Source: Brevundimonas basaltis (GTDB taxonomy: Bacteria > Pseudomonadota > Alphaproteobacteria > Caulobacterales > Caulobacteraceae). From it: a stretch of DNA of 64,000 bases. The position numbers were made by a program, and so were the translations under genes. The notes below the pieces were generated by a model. The model was given only the letters and a program-made list of their open reading frames with translations. It had not been told where the DNA came from and made no database searches. The number at the start of each line of letters is the position of its first letter. The stretch's first letter is position 1. The stretch is from assembly GCF_014202075.1 (NCBI RefSeq), contig NZ_JACHFZ010000001.1:248001-312000 (forward strand), read 5' to 3'. Positions 36,922 through 45,069 of this stretch are shown one piece after another.

Positions 36922-37473
36922 TTAGCGTTGGTTGGCGATCGCGGTGTGGGCGTTCCGGTTCTGGGCGAACGCGCTTTCGCCGGACCCCGAGGCGATCGGT
37001 CGTTCCTTGCCGAAGCTGATGGTGTCGATGCGGCCAGCGGGGACGCCCCGGCCGATCAGATAGGCGCGCACCGCCTCGGCCCGACGGGCGCCGAGGGCGA
37101 GGTTGTACTCGCGGGTGCCGCGCTCGTCCGCATTGCCCTCGATCCGGATGTTGACGCCGGGATAGCGCTGCAGCCAGGTCGCCTGGGCATCGAGCCGCGA
37201 AAAGGCGTCGGTGCGGATCTGGTGGCTGTCGAGATCGAAATAGACCCGGTCGCCGACGTTGATGCTGAAGTCCTCGGCGCTGCCGGCGATATAGCCGGTC
37301 CCGGCCCCGCCGCGGTCATCCCGAGACCCGGTGGCGGGCGGGATGGCCGCGCCCATGCTTCCATCGGCGGCGCTCGCCGGCGCGGCCCGGTGGCCGCAGG
37401 CGGACAGCCCGATCGCCAGAGCGCAGACGGCGCCAAGAGCGAGGACGGGATGGCGGGCGGGCGAACGGTTCAT
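36922..37473 (-). CDS. pal: Peptidoglycan-associated lipoprotein, Pal/OmpA-like
   Basis: A 183-residue outer-membrane lipoprotein. Lipobox GLSAC is near residue 26. After a short linker comes the OmpA-like peptidoglycan-binding domain (about 70-180): VYFDLDSHQIRTDA, RIEGNADERGTREYNLALGARRA and ISFGKERPIASG. This matches Pal of the Tol-Pal system. The tolQRAB genes that normally accompany pal are not in the flanks, so it is either a relocated pal or an extra paralogue. It is divergent from the kdpD-like gene. Confidence 0.9.
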   Translation of the reverse strand: MNRSPARHPVLALGAVCALAIGLSACGHRAAPASAADGSMGAAIPPATGSRDDRGGAGTGYIAGSAEDFSINVGDRVYFDLDSHQIRTDAFSRLDAQATWLQRYPGVNIRIEGNADERGTREYNLALGARRAEAVRAYLIGRGVPAGRIDTISFGKERPIASGSGESAFAQNRNAHTAIANQR

Positions 37474-37614
37474 CGAAGTCTCCTTTCGAAGAGTGATGGA
37501 GCGTTCGGCCCGACGCCTCAAGAATAGGATTTTTATGCCTCTCCCCCGCCGGGCGAAAACATTGCATGGCTGGGAGGCGGCCGTTCCGGCGCCGCTAGAG
37601 AGAATGCCCTCGCC

Positions 37615-39153
37615 TTGTTCCACATCTCGCCCGAGACCGAATCCGTCGTGAGCCCCTCTCCGCCGCCGCCCCGGCCGACCGCCTGGTTCCTGGAGCGGTT
37701 CGATGTCGGCATGGGTGTGGCGGGAGAGTTTTTGGCCGCCGCGACGGTCGTCCTGATCGGAACGGTGACGGCTGCCTTCTTCTACGAGGTCTTTGACCTC
37801 ACGCGTCTGGCCATCTTCTTCCTCGGGTCGGTGATCGTCTGCGCCCTGTTCTTCGGCACCCGGCCAGCGGTGTTTGCAGCCTTTCTGGCATTCATCGCCT
37901 ACAATTTCGCTCTGGTGGAGCCGTATTTCAGTTTCCGGTTCGCCGGCGCCGACGACGCCCTGACCCTCGCGGCCTTCCTGGTCGTGGCGCTGCTGGTCGG
38001 GGGCCTGGCCGGGCGGGTTCGCGAGAGCGAGCGCAGCAGCCGTCGCCGGGCGGACCTGCTGGAATCGCTGCTCGGCGCCAGCCGCGCCTTCAGCGCCGCC
38101 GGGGAGGCGGGCGCGCTACGCGATGAGCTGGCGGCGCAGCTCGAACTCGCGACGGACGGTCAAGCCTTCATCCTGACAGGCGGGACGGTCGAGGACCCGG
38201 CCGACGAGATGGTGACTGAACTCGCCGCCGAGGCCGTGGGCCGGGGCGGGCTGGTCGCCCGGGGCGCCTGGCGGGCCAAGGCCCTGTCCCGCGAGGGCGA
38301 ACTCGGCGTCGCTGTCTGGCGCATCGGCGAGACACCGGCCTCAGACCTGGCGGCCCAGAACCGGCTCTGCGGCCTTCTGGTCGACCTCGGCGCCGCGGCC
38401 CTGGATCGGATCAGGCTGGTCGATCTGCAGACGGAGATCGAGGCGGGCGTGCGGGCGTCGCGTCTGAGGGATGCGATCCTCGGGTCGATCTCGCACGATC
38501 TGCGGACGCCGCTGGCGACGGTGCTGGCGTCCGCGAGCAGCCTGCGGGATTATGGCGAGCGGTTCAGCGACGATACGCGCCGCGACCTTGCGGAGGGGAT
38601 CGTCCAGGAGGCCGACCGCCTCAACTCCTACCTGGAGAGTCTGTTGGCCCTTTCGCGGATCGAAGCCGGCCATCTCGCGCCGGCGCTCGGCCCCGTGGCA
38701 GTCATCGAGGTGTTGGACGGGGCGATCCGGCGTCTGGATCCCGAGGCCGCCGACCGCGTCGACGCGTCCGCGCTGGACCAGACCCTCGAGATGGAGGCGG
38801 ACGCGGCCCTGCTGGAGCAGGTCGTGTTCAATCTGCTGGACAACGCCGTCGTCCACGGCGGCCCGTCCGTCCGGGTTCGGATCGAGGCCCGGCGCGGCGA
38901 AGGGACGGTCGAGCTGTCGATCGAGGATGACGGGGTCGGCGTGCCCGACGAGGAGTACGATCACCTCTGCGACAAATTCTACCGCGGTCAGAACCGGCAT
39001 CCGGACGCGCGCGGAACCGGCGTGGGGCTGTCGATCGCCAAGGGGTTCATCGAGGCGATGGGGGGCTCGATCCGCCTGGGCCGAAGCCGGGCGGCGGCCC
39101 AGGGGCTAAGGGTGGACATCAGCCTGCGCGGAGCGGAGCACGGTGGGTCATGA
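37615..39153 (+). CDS. KdpD-like sensor histidine kinase lacking the N-terminal KdpD/Usp domains
   Basis: A 512-residue sensor kinase. It has a DUF4118 four-helix membrane unit (about residues 35-125, including IAYNFALVEPYFSFRF), a GAF-like segment, and a HisKA/HATPase core: SISHDLRTPLATVL with the phospho-His, N box LLDNAVVHGG, and GTGVGLSIAKGFIEAMGG. Complete KdpD is about 890 residues with an N-terminal KdpD domain and a Usp domain. Both are missing here, and no kdpFABC is nearby. The start may be an internal GTG near 37648. Confidence 0.88.
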   Translation: MFHISPETESVVSPSPPPPRPTAWFLERFDVGMGVAGEFLAAATVVLIGTVTAAFFYEVFDLTRLAIFFLGSVIVCALFFGTRPAVFAAFLAFIAYNFALVEPYFSFRFAGADDALTLAAFLVVALLVGGLAGRVRESERSSRRRADLLESLLGASRAFSAAGEAGALRDELAAQLELATDGQAFILTGGTVEDPADEMVTELAAEAVGRGGLVARGAWRAKALSREGELGVAVWRIGETPASDLAAQNRLCGLLVDLGAAALDRIRLVDLQTEIEAGVRASRLRDAILGSISHDLRTPLATVLASASSLRDYGERFSDDTRRDLAEGIVQEADRLNSYLESLLALSRIEAGHLAPALGPVAVIEVLDGAIRRLDPEAADRVDASALDQTLEMEADAALLEQVVFNLLDNAVVHGGPSVRVRIEARRGEGTVELSIEDDGVGVPDEEYDHLCDKFYRGQNRHPDARGTGVGLSIAKGFIEAMGGSIRLGRSRAAAQGLRVDISLRGAEHGGS

Positions 39154-39836
39154 GCCGGATCCTGCTGGTCGAGGACGAAGCCCATATCGTGCGGGCGCTG
39201 TCACCGGCGCTGGAGGCGGAAGGCTACGAGATCACGCCTGTCGGCACCGGAAACGCGGCGCTGGAAGCGCTGGCGGGGGAGGGGTTCGACCTGATTCTGC
39301 TCGACCTCGGCCTGCCCGACATGGACGGCAAGGTGGTCATCGAACGGATCCGGCAATGGTCCGAGGTGCCGATCATCGTGCTCAGCGCCCGGCATCTCGA
39401 GGATGAGAAGATCGCGGCCTTCGACTTCGGCGCCGACGACTACGTCAACAAGCCGTTCGCGATGGGGGAGTTGATGGCCCGCTTGCGCGCCGCCCAGCGC
39501 GGGCGCGAGCGCCGATTCTCGTCGGTGTCAGTGTTCAAGGCCGGGGCCCTGACCATGGACCTGTCCAACCGGCGCGTCTGGATCGAGGATGAACCGATCC
39601 ATCTTACGCCGAGGGAGTACGATCTGGCGCGGACGCTGGCACGCTACGCCGGTCGTGTGGTCACCCACCGGCAGATCGCCGTGGCGGTATGGGGCGGCTC
39701 CGGGGCGGTCGACAATCAGTCGGTTCGCGTGCTGGTCGCGCAACTGCGCCAGAAGATCGAGCGCAATCCGGCGCGACCGCGCATCATCCTGACCGAGCAG
39801 GGGCTGGGCTACCGGATGACCGAGCCACTGGGCTGA
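39150..39836 (+). CDS. kdpE: KdpE-like OmpR-family response regulator
   Basis: A 228-residue regulator coupled to the kinase by a 4-bp overlap. Its receiver domain has acidic residues in LVEDEAH, phospho-acceptor Asp52 in LLDLGLPDMDG, and the DYVNKPF Lys (about 101). It has an OmpR-type winged-helix DNA-binding domain (HLTPREYDLARTLARYAGRVVTHRQI and NPARPRIILTEQGLGYRM). It is KdpE-like by overall pattern. The target is unknown because the kdp structural genes are absent from the window. Confidence 0.88.
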   Translation: MSRILLVEDEAHIVRALSPALEAEGYEITPVGTGNAALEALAGEGFDLILLDLGLPDMDGKVVIERIRQWSEVPIIVLSARHLEDEKIAAFDFGADDYVNKPFAMGELMARLRAAQRGRERRFSSVSVFKAGALTMDLSNRRVWIEDEPIHLTPREYDLARTLARYAGRVVTHRQIAVAVWGGSGAVDNQSVRVLVAQLRQKIERNPARPRIILTEQGLGYRMTEPLG

Positions 39837-39891
39837 TCGCGGCGGGCGGCGGCTCTCCCGCTCGCCCTGTCCCGCCGCTATCTTCCCGACA

Positions 39892-40614
39892 ATGCGCCTG
39901 CGAGTCGTCGACCTTGAAACCACCGGCGGGGACCGGGCCTCGGAGATCATCGAGGTCGGGGTGGTGGATGTGGTGCGCGAGGGCGATGGGTGGCGCGCCT
40001 TGGCGCCCGTGTCGAAACTGTTCCGGCCGCGCGGACCGATCTCGTTCCACGCTATGGCGGTGCATCATCTGACGCCGGAGGATTTCTGCGACGACGATCC
40101 GCACTGCGACGAATACGCCCTGCGCGCCCTGTTCGCGGAGCCGGCGGATGTGATGGTGGCCCACTCGGCGCGGTTCGAGCGGGGATTCATCGCCGATACG
40201 GCGACGGGCGGCCTGCCCTGGATCTGCACCGTGCGGGCCTCGAAACAGGTGTGGCCCGAGGCGCCGGGGCATTCGAACCAGGTGCTGCGCTATTGGCGCG
40301 GCCTACGGCTGGACCCGGCGCTGGCCCTGCCGGCGCACCGGGCGGGGCCGGACGCCTGGGTGACGGCGCATATTCTGATCGACCTGCTGAAGGCGGCGAC
40401 GGTCGAGCAGATGCTGGAGTGGACGCGCGAGCCTCGCAGGCTGGAGCGAATTCCGTTCGGCAAGCACCGGGGTCGGCCATGGGGCGAGGCGCCGGACGAC
40501 TATCTGCGCTGGATGGCGGCGCAGGGCGACATGGACGCCGACGTCGTGGCCGCGGCGCGACAGGAACTGGCGCTTCGCGCGGGGGCTCTGGCGGCGGGCG
40601 GCGACGCGGGCTAA
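39892..40614 (+). CDS. DnaQ-like 3'-5' exonuclease with C-terminal DUF3820 module
   Basis: A 240-residue protein. The exonuclease domain (about 1-165) starts with the Exo I motif VVDLETTGG and continues with SFHAMAVHHLTPED and a late HRAGPDAWVTAHIL region (Exo III). The C-terminal ~55 residues, IPFGKHRGRPWGEAPDDYLRWM, match DUF3820, a small module often attached to such exonucleases. The resemblance is to exodeoxyribonuclease X-type proteins. It lies between the kdpDE-like pair and PBP1A; no functional link is evident. Confidence 0.87.
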   Translation: MRLRVVDLETTGGDRASEIIEVGVVDVVREGDGWRALAPVSKLFRPRGPISFHAMAVHHLTPEDFCDDDPHCDEYALRALFAEPADVMVAHSARFERGFIADTATGGLPWICTVRASKQVWPEAPGHSNQVLRYWRGLRLDPALALPAHRAGPDAWVTAHILIDLLKAATVEQMLEWTREPRRLERIPFGKHRGRPWGEAPDDYLRWMAAQGDMDADVVAAARQELALRAGALAAGGDAG

Positions 40615-40648
40615 ACCTGCCGGCCGGGCGCGTCATGCGGAGTACCAA

Positions 40649-43075
40649 GTGAAGATTGCCGAACGCTGGTTCGTGATGGCGGGCGTCGGCCTGCTGGCCG
40701 GGATTGCGCTGATCGGGATGATCGTGGCGATCTACGCCGCCTGGCTGTTCCACGCCCTGCCCGACGCCTCGGAGCTGGCCGACTACCGGCCCGCGACGGC
40801 GACGCGCGTCTATGCGGGCGACGGGACCCTGATCGGCGAATTTTCGGACGAGCGGCGCATCTATGTGTCGTACGAGCAGATCCCCGAGCCGGTGGTGCAG
40901 GCCTTCCTAGCCGCCGAGGACCGCAACTTCTTCAGCCACGGCGGGGTCGACGTGTCGGGCCTGGGCCGGGCCATGTTCAAGAACATCTTCAACGCCGCGA
41001 CCGGCCGGCGGCTGGAGGGCGGCTCGACCATCACCCAGCAGGTCGCCAAGAACGTGCTGCTGACCAATGAGACCAGCATCAACCGCAAGGTCAAGGAAGC
41101 CATCCTCGCCAACCGGCTGGAAGCGACCCTGACCAAGCCGCAGATTCTCGAACTGTATCTGAACGAGATTTTCCTCGGCTACCGGTCGTATGGCGTGGCG
41201 GCGGCGGCCTACAACTATTTCGGCAAGTCGCTGGATCAGCTGACGGCGGACGAGGCGGCTTTCCTGGCGGCCCTGCCCAAGGGGCCGAACAACTATCATC
41301 CGAAGCGGCATCCCGGGGCGGCCAAGGGCCGGCGCGACTGGGTGCTGGGCGAGATGGAACAGAGCGGCTTCATCACCGAGGAGCAGTTGGTCGCGGCCCG
41401 GGCCCGGCCGCTGGTGACCCAGGATGCGCCACGCCGGGCGCAGTACGCCGACGCCGACTTTTTCGTCGAGGAGGCCCGGCGCCGGGCCATCGCCCAGTTC
41501 GGCCGCGAGGAGATCAACCGCGGCGGCTACTATATGCGGACCACGCTGGACCCTGAACTGCAGTCGGCGGCCCGCGACGCGCTGATGAAGGGACTGGAGA
41601 ACTACGACCGTCGTCACGGCTGGCGCGGGCCGTGGGGCACGACCGATTTCGCCGAGGGCTGGCAGGACAAGGCGCTGGACCAGACCCGGCCGCCGGAGCG
41701 GCGGGCCTGGCGGGCGGCGGCGGTGGACAGCGTCTCGGGCAATACCGTGCGCGTACGGCTGGCCGCCAACGGCGAGACCGGGACGCTGCTCAGCGCCGAC
41801 GCGGCCTGGGCCAACGCCAACCGGCCGCTGAAGCGCGGCGACCTGATCTTCGTGGAACCGAGCGGCGGTCAGTATGCGCTGAAACAGGTGCCGGCGGTGA
41901 ACGGGGCGCTGGTGGCCATCGAGCCGCACTCCGGGCGGGTGCTGGCCATGGTCGGGGGCTATTCCTACGCCCTGTCGAGCTTCAACCGGGCGACCCAGGC
42001 GGAGCGCCAGCCCGGCTCCGCCTTCAAGCCGTTCGTCTATGCGGCGGCGCTGGAAGGGGACTACACCCCGGCCTCGATCGTGCTGGACGCGCCGATCAGC
42101 TTCGCGGGCGGCCGCAATGGCGAGCGCTGGACCCCGGAGAACTACAGCCGGCAGTACTACGGGCCGCAGACGCTGCGGCGCGGGCTGGAGCTGTCGCGCA
42201 ACGTCATGACCGTGCGTCTGGCCCAAGCGGTGGGCATGAACAACATCGTCGACCTGTCCAGGAAGATGGGGGTGTCGGACAATCTGCAGCCCAACCTGTC
42301 GGTGTCGCTGGGGGCGGGGGAGACGACGCCGTACCGGCTGACCGCCGCCTACGCCGCCTTCGTCAACGGCGGGCGCAAGATCGACCCCTATCTGATCGAG
42401 GTCGTGCAGGACCGGAACGGCGAGACCATTTTCCGCGCCGACGACCGCCGCTGCCGCGAGTGCAGCCGGCCGTTCAGCGGCCAGGAGTCGCCGCGGCTTG
42501 AGCCGCGCGGGACCCAGGTGCTGGACCCGATCACCGCCTATCAGATCAGCTCGATGCTGGAGGGCGTGATCCAGCGCGGCACGGGGGCCAGCGCCCGCGG
42601 GCTCGGCCGCTGGGTCGGGGGCAAGACCGGCACGACCAATGAGTACCGCTCGGCCTGGTTCGTCGGCTTCTCGTCCGACATCGTGGTCGGGGTGTTCATC
42701 GGCTTCGACGACAACCGCCCGCTGGGCACCGGCGAAACCGGCGCCACGGGGCCTGTGCCGGTGTTCAACGAGTTCATGCAGGTGGCCCTGAAGAAGCGGC
42801 CGGCGCGGGAATTCGTGCGGCCCCGGGGTGCCGTGTTCCGCACGGTCAACGGCATCGAGGAGGCCTTCCGTCCCGGCACCGAGCGCCGGCGCGAGCAGGA
42901 GGCCCCACGCCCCGAGGTCCCGACCGGGCCGCAGAACTACAACGATATCCTTCGCCGGGAGCGGGAGGAGGCGGCCGGCCTGCCGCCCTCGACTCCGGCG
43001 CCCGCCCCGCCGCCGCCGACCACGCCGCCGCCGCCCAAGAAGGAACCGGCGGAGGATTTGAGCGGGCTGTACTGA
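40649..43075 (+). CDS. Penicillin-binding protein 1A (bifunctional transglycosylase/transpeptidase)
   Basis: An 808-residue class A PBP that polymerises and crosslinks peptidoglycan. It has an N-terminal membrane helix (about 8-35) and a GT51 domain with EDRNFFSHGGVD (catalytic Glu) and GGSTITQQVAKN. The transpeptidase motifs are SAFK in PGSAFKPF (Ser about 456), SRN in LELSRNVMT and KTGT in GGKTGTTNEYRS. A Pro-rich tail closes the protein. It matches mrcA/ponA-type PBP1A, which in this group often lies near amiC, as here at 4.8 kb. Confidence 0.96.
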   Translation: MKIAERWFVMAGVGLLAGIALIGMIVAIYAAWLFHALPDASELADYRPATATRVYAGDGTLIGEFSDERRIYVSYEQIPEPVVQAFLAAEDRNFFSHGGVDVSGLGRAMFKNIFNAATGRRLEGGSTITQQVAKNVLLTNETSINRKVKEAILANRLEATLTKPQILELYLNEIFLGYRSYGVAAAAYNYFGKSLDQLTADEAAFLAALPKGPNNYHPKRHPGAAKGRRDWVLGEMEQSGFITEEQLVAARARPLVTQDAPRRAQYADADFFVEEARRRAIAQFGREEINRGGYYMRTTLDPELQSAARDALMKGLENYDRRHGWRGPWGTTDFAEGWQDKALDQTRPPERRAWRAAAVDSVSGNTVRVRLAANGETGTLLSADAAWANANRPLKRGDLIFVEPSGGQYALKQVPAVNGALVAIEPHSGRVLAMVGGYSYALSSFNRATQAERQPGSAFKPFVYAAALEGDYTPASIVLDAPISFAGGRNGERWTPENYSRQYYGPQTLRRGLELSRNVMTVRLAQAVGMNNIVDLSRKMGVSDNLQPNLSVSLGAGETTPYRLTAAYAAFVNGGRKIDPYLIEVVQDRNGETIFRADDRRCRECSRPFSGQESPRLEPRGTQVLDPITAYQISSMLEGVIQRGTGASARGLGRWVGGKTGTTNEYRSAWFVGFSSDIVVGVFIGFDDNRPLGTGETGATGPVPVFNEFMQVALKKRPAREFVRPRGAVFRTVNGIEEAFRPGTERRREQEAPRPEVPTGPQNYNDILRREREEAAGLPPSTPAPAPPPPTTPPPPKKEPAEDLSGLY

Positions 43076-43079
43076 CGGG

Positions 43080-43166
43080 AGGGCTTAGAGCTTAGGGCTT
43101 GGGGCTTGGTGCTTGGGGCTTGAGCAGCGCCGCGCTCCTCCTAAGCCCCAAGACCTAAGCCCTGAG
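43080..43166. repeat. Heptamer-based inverted repeat between PBP1A and prfB
   Basis: The left arm (43080-43122) is six tandem 7-mers of the GGGCTTG/GGGCTTA type. The right arm (43138-43166) carries complementary heptamers (CTAAGCC, CCAAGAC). They can fold into a long hairpin. It starts 5 bp after the PBP1A stop and may act as a transcription terminator, although there is no T-run. The design matches the repeat in the mutL linker. Confidence 0.7.
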
Positions 43167-43240
43167 AACCCCCTTCCCCTTCCCCTTCGGCGCCGACCGC
43201 TCTATGTCCGCGCCTCACCTTTGGATCGCCGGAGAATGCG

Positions 43241-44363
43241 ATGAGACCGGATGTCGAGGCCGCGAAGGCCGACATCGAGCAGAGCGTCGCTCTGCTCAGG
43301 AGGCGTCTTTGACTGGGATGTCGCCGTCCGAAAGCTCGATGAGCTGAACGCCCGGGTCGAAGACCCGAGCCTGTGGGACAACCCCGACGAGGCCCAGGCC
43401 GTGAGCCGCGACCGCTCGCGGCTGGAGAGCCAGATCAACGCCGTCAAGGAGATGGAGCAGGGCCTCGAGGACGGGGTCATGCTGGCCGACATGGCCGACG
43501 AGGAGGGCGACGAAGCCACCCTCGAGGAGGCGCGCGCCTCGCTGAAGGCGATCAAGGACCGGGCCGCCCGGGCCGAACTGGAGGCCCTGCTGTCCGGCGA
43601 GGCCGACGGCAACGACGCCTATCTGGAGGTCAACTCCGGCGCCGGCGGCACCGAGTCCAACGACTGGGCCGGCATGCTGCTGCGGATGTATTCGCGCTGG
43701 GCGAAGGCGCACGGCTATGAGGTCGAGGTCGAGGCGGAGGAGGGCGGCGAACAGGCCGGCATCAAGTCCGCCACCATCCTGATCAAGGGCCCGAACGCCT
43801 ATGGCTGGCTGAAGTCGGAATCGGGCGTGCACCGGCTGGTGCGGATCAGTCCGTATGACGCGGCGGCCAAGCGGCACACGAGTTTCGCCTCGATCGGGGT
43901 CTCGCCCGTGGTCGACGACGCCATCGAGATCGACATCAACCCGGCTGACGTGCGCACCGACACCTACCGGGCTTCCGGCGCGGGCGGCCAGCACATCAAC
44001 AAGACCGACTCCGCCGTGCGTCTGACCCACGTCCCGACCAATACGGTGGTGGCCTGTCAGGCCGGGCGGTCGCAGCACCAGAACCGCGAACAGGCGTGGA
44101 AGATGCTGCGGGCGCGGCTGTACGAGCTGGAGCTGCAGAAGCGCGAGGCGGCGGCCCAGGCGCTGGCCGACGCCAAGACCGACATCGGCTGGGGCCACCA
44201 GATCCGGTCCTACGTTCTGCAGCCGTATCAGATGGTCAAGGACCTGCGGACCAACGTCGAGACCTCGGATACGCAGGGCGTGCTGGACGGCGACCTCGAC
44301 CAATTCATGGGCGCGGCGCTGGCGGCGCGGGTGGGGGAGACGCGGGGGAGTACGGTGGAGTAG
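43241..44363 (+). CDS. prfB: Peptide chain release factor 2, with programmed +1 frameshift
   Basis: Releases peptides at UGA and UAA codons. Translation starts at the ATG at 43241 and runs 23 codons to CTT-TGA (TGA at 43310-43312), preceded by the internal Shine-Dalgarno-like AGGAGG. Shifting +1 at CTT continues as [12 protein letters not shown] for 350 more residues, total 373. This is the classical RF2 autoregulatory slip site. The peptidyl-release motif [10 protein letters not shown] is present; the stop-recognition tripeptide reads SPY in RISPYDAA, instead of the SPF of E. coli. Confidence 0.96.
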
Positions 44364-44370
44364 GGGCCAT

Positions 44371-44504
44371 TCTCCCTCCCCGTTCGGGGAGGGTGGCTGA
44401 GCGGAGCGAAGCCGGGTGGGGACGACTCCAAAGCAAAAGGCGGCTCTTTCGAGCCGCCCCCACCCCGTCGCTGCGCGACGACCCTCCCCTGAGGGGGAGG
44501 GAGA
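44371..44504. repeat. Imperfect inverted-repeat intergenic element
   Basis: The left arm from 44371 (TCTCCCTCCCCGTTCGGGGA) and the right arm ending at 44504 (complement) pair over about 50 bp with roughly three-quarters identity, around a central perfect hairpin. It fills the convergent spacer between prfB and bactofilin. Elements of this look are common between genes in Caulobacterales. Confidence 0.7.
44430..44458 (-). terminator. Intrinsic terminator for the M23-bactofilin operon
   Basis: On the minus strand the hairpin GGCGGCTC-GAAA-GAGCCGCC (44439-44458) is followed by TTTTGCTTT. It has an 8-bp GC-rich stem, a GAAA tetraloop and a T-rich tail, and lies about 50 bp past the bactofilin stop. 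It is embedded in the larger inverted-repeat element. Confidence 0.75.
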
Positions 44505-44508
44505 GAAA

Positions 44509-45069
44509 TTACGCCCCCGGCTTCATGTCGATGACCTGCGGGCGGTCGTCGCCGTGGGGCGGCGTGGCGCTGGCGGGGGCCGTGGAGGGCTTGGGCGCGG
44601 CGGCGGGGGCCTCGCGGCGGCCCTGCAGGACGCGGCCCTGGAAATAGGCGCCGATGTCGATCGACAGCTGTTCGGCGGTGATGTCGCCATCGACATAGGC
44701 GGTGGCGATCAGCTTGACCTGTTTGCCGGAGACGGCGCCGACAACGCGGCCGCGGACCTCGACGTAGTCGGCCGAGACATTGCCCTCGACCGCGCCGGTC
44801 TCGCCGACGATCAGCCGGCCGACGCGGACGTCGCCCTTGATGGCGCCGTCGATCTGGAGGTCGCCGCCGCCGGAGATGTTGCCGTCGAACTGCAGGTCGG
44901 AGGACAGGGTCGACAGGCCGCGCGAACTGACCGGGGAGGGGCCGCCGCGGGGGGCCGGCGCCGCGGCCGGGGCGGGCGCGCCCGGTGTCGGCAGGTCGGG
45001 CAGGGGCGGGATGGCCGAGCCGGTGTCGGAGCGGGGCTGCGGGGCGGGGGATTTAGTCTTGTTGAACAA
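44509..45069 (-). CDS. Bactofilin
   Basis: A 186-residue polymer-forming cytoskeletal protein. Disordered Pro/Ala-rich tails flank a central bactofilin domain (about residues 50-150) made of short right-handed beta-helix turns, for example LQFDGNISGGGDLQIDGAIKGDV and VEGNVSADYVEVRGRVVG. The start lies within the 3' end of the M23 gene (17-bp overlap), a linkage known from stalked and other bacteria where bactofilin positions cell-wall enzymes. Which paralogue (BacA or BacB) cannot be told. Confidence 0.95.
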   Translation of the reverse strand: MFNKTKSPAPQPRSDTGSAIPPLPDLPTPGAPAPAAAPAPRGGPSPVSSRGLSTLSSDLQFDGNISGGGDLQIDGAIKGDVRVGRLIVGETGAVEGNVSADYVEVRGRVVGAVSGKQVKLIATAYVDGDITAEQLSIDIGAYFQGRVLQGRREAPAAAPKPSTAPASATPPHGDDRPQVIDMKPGA

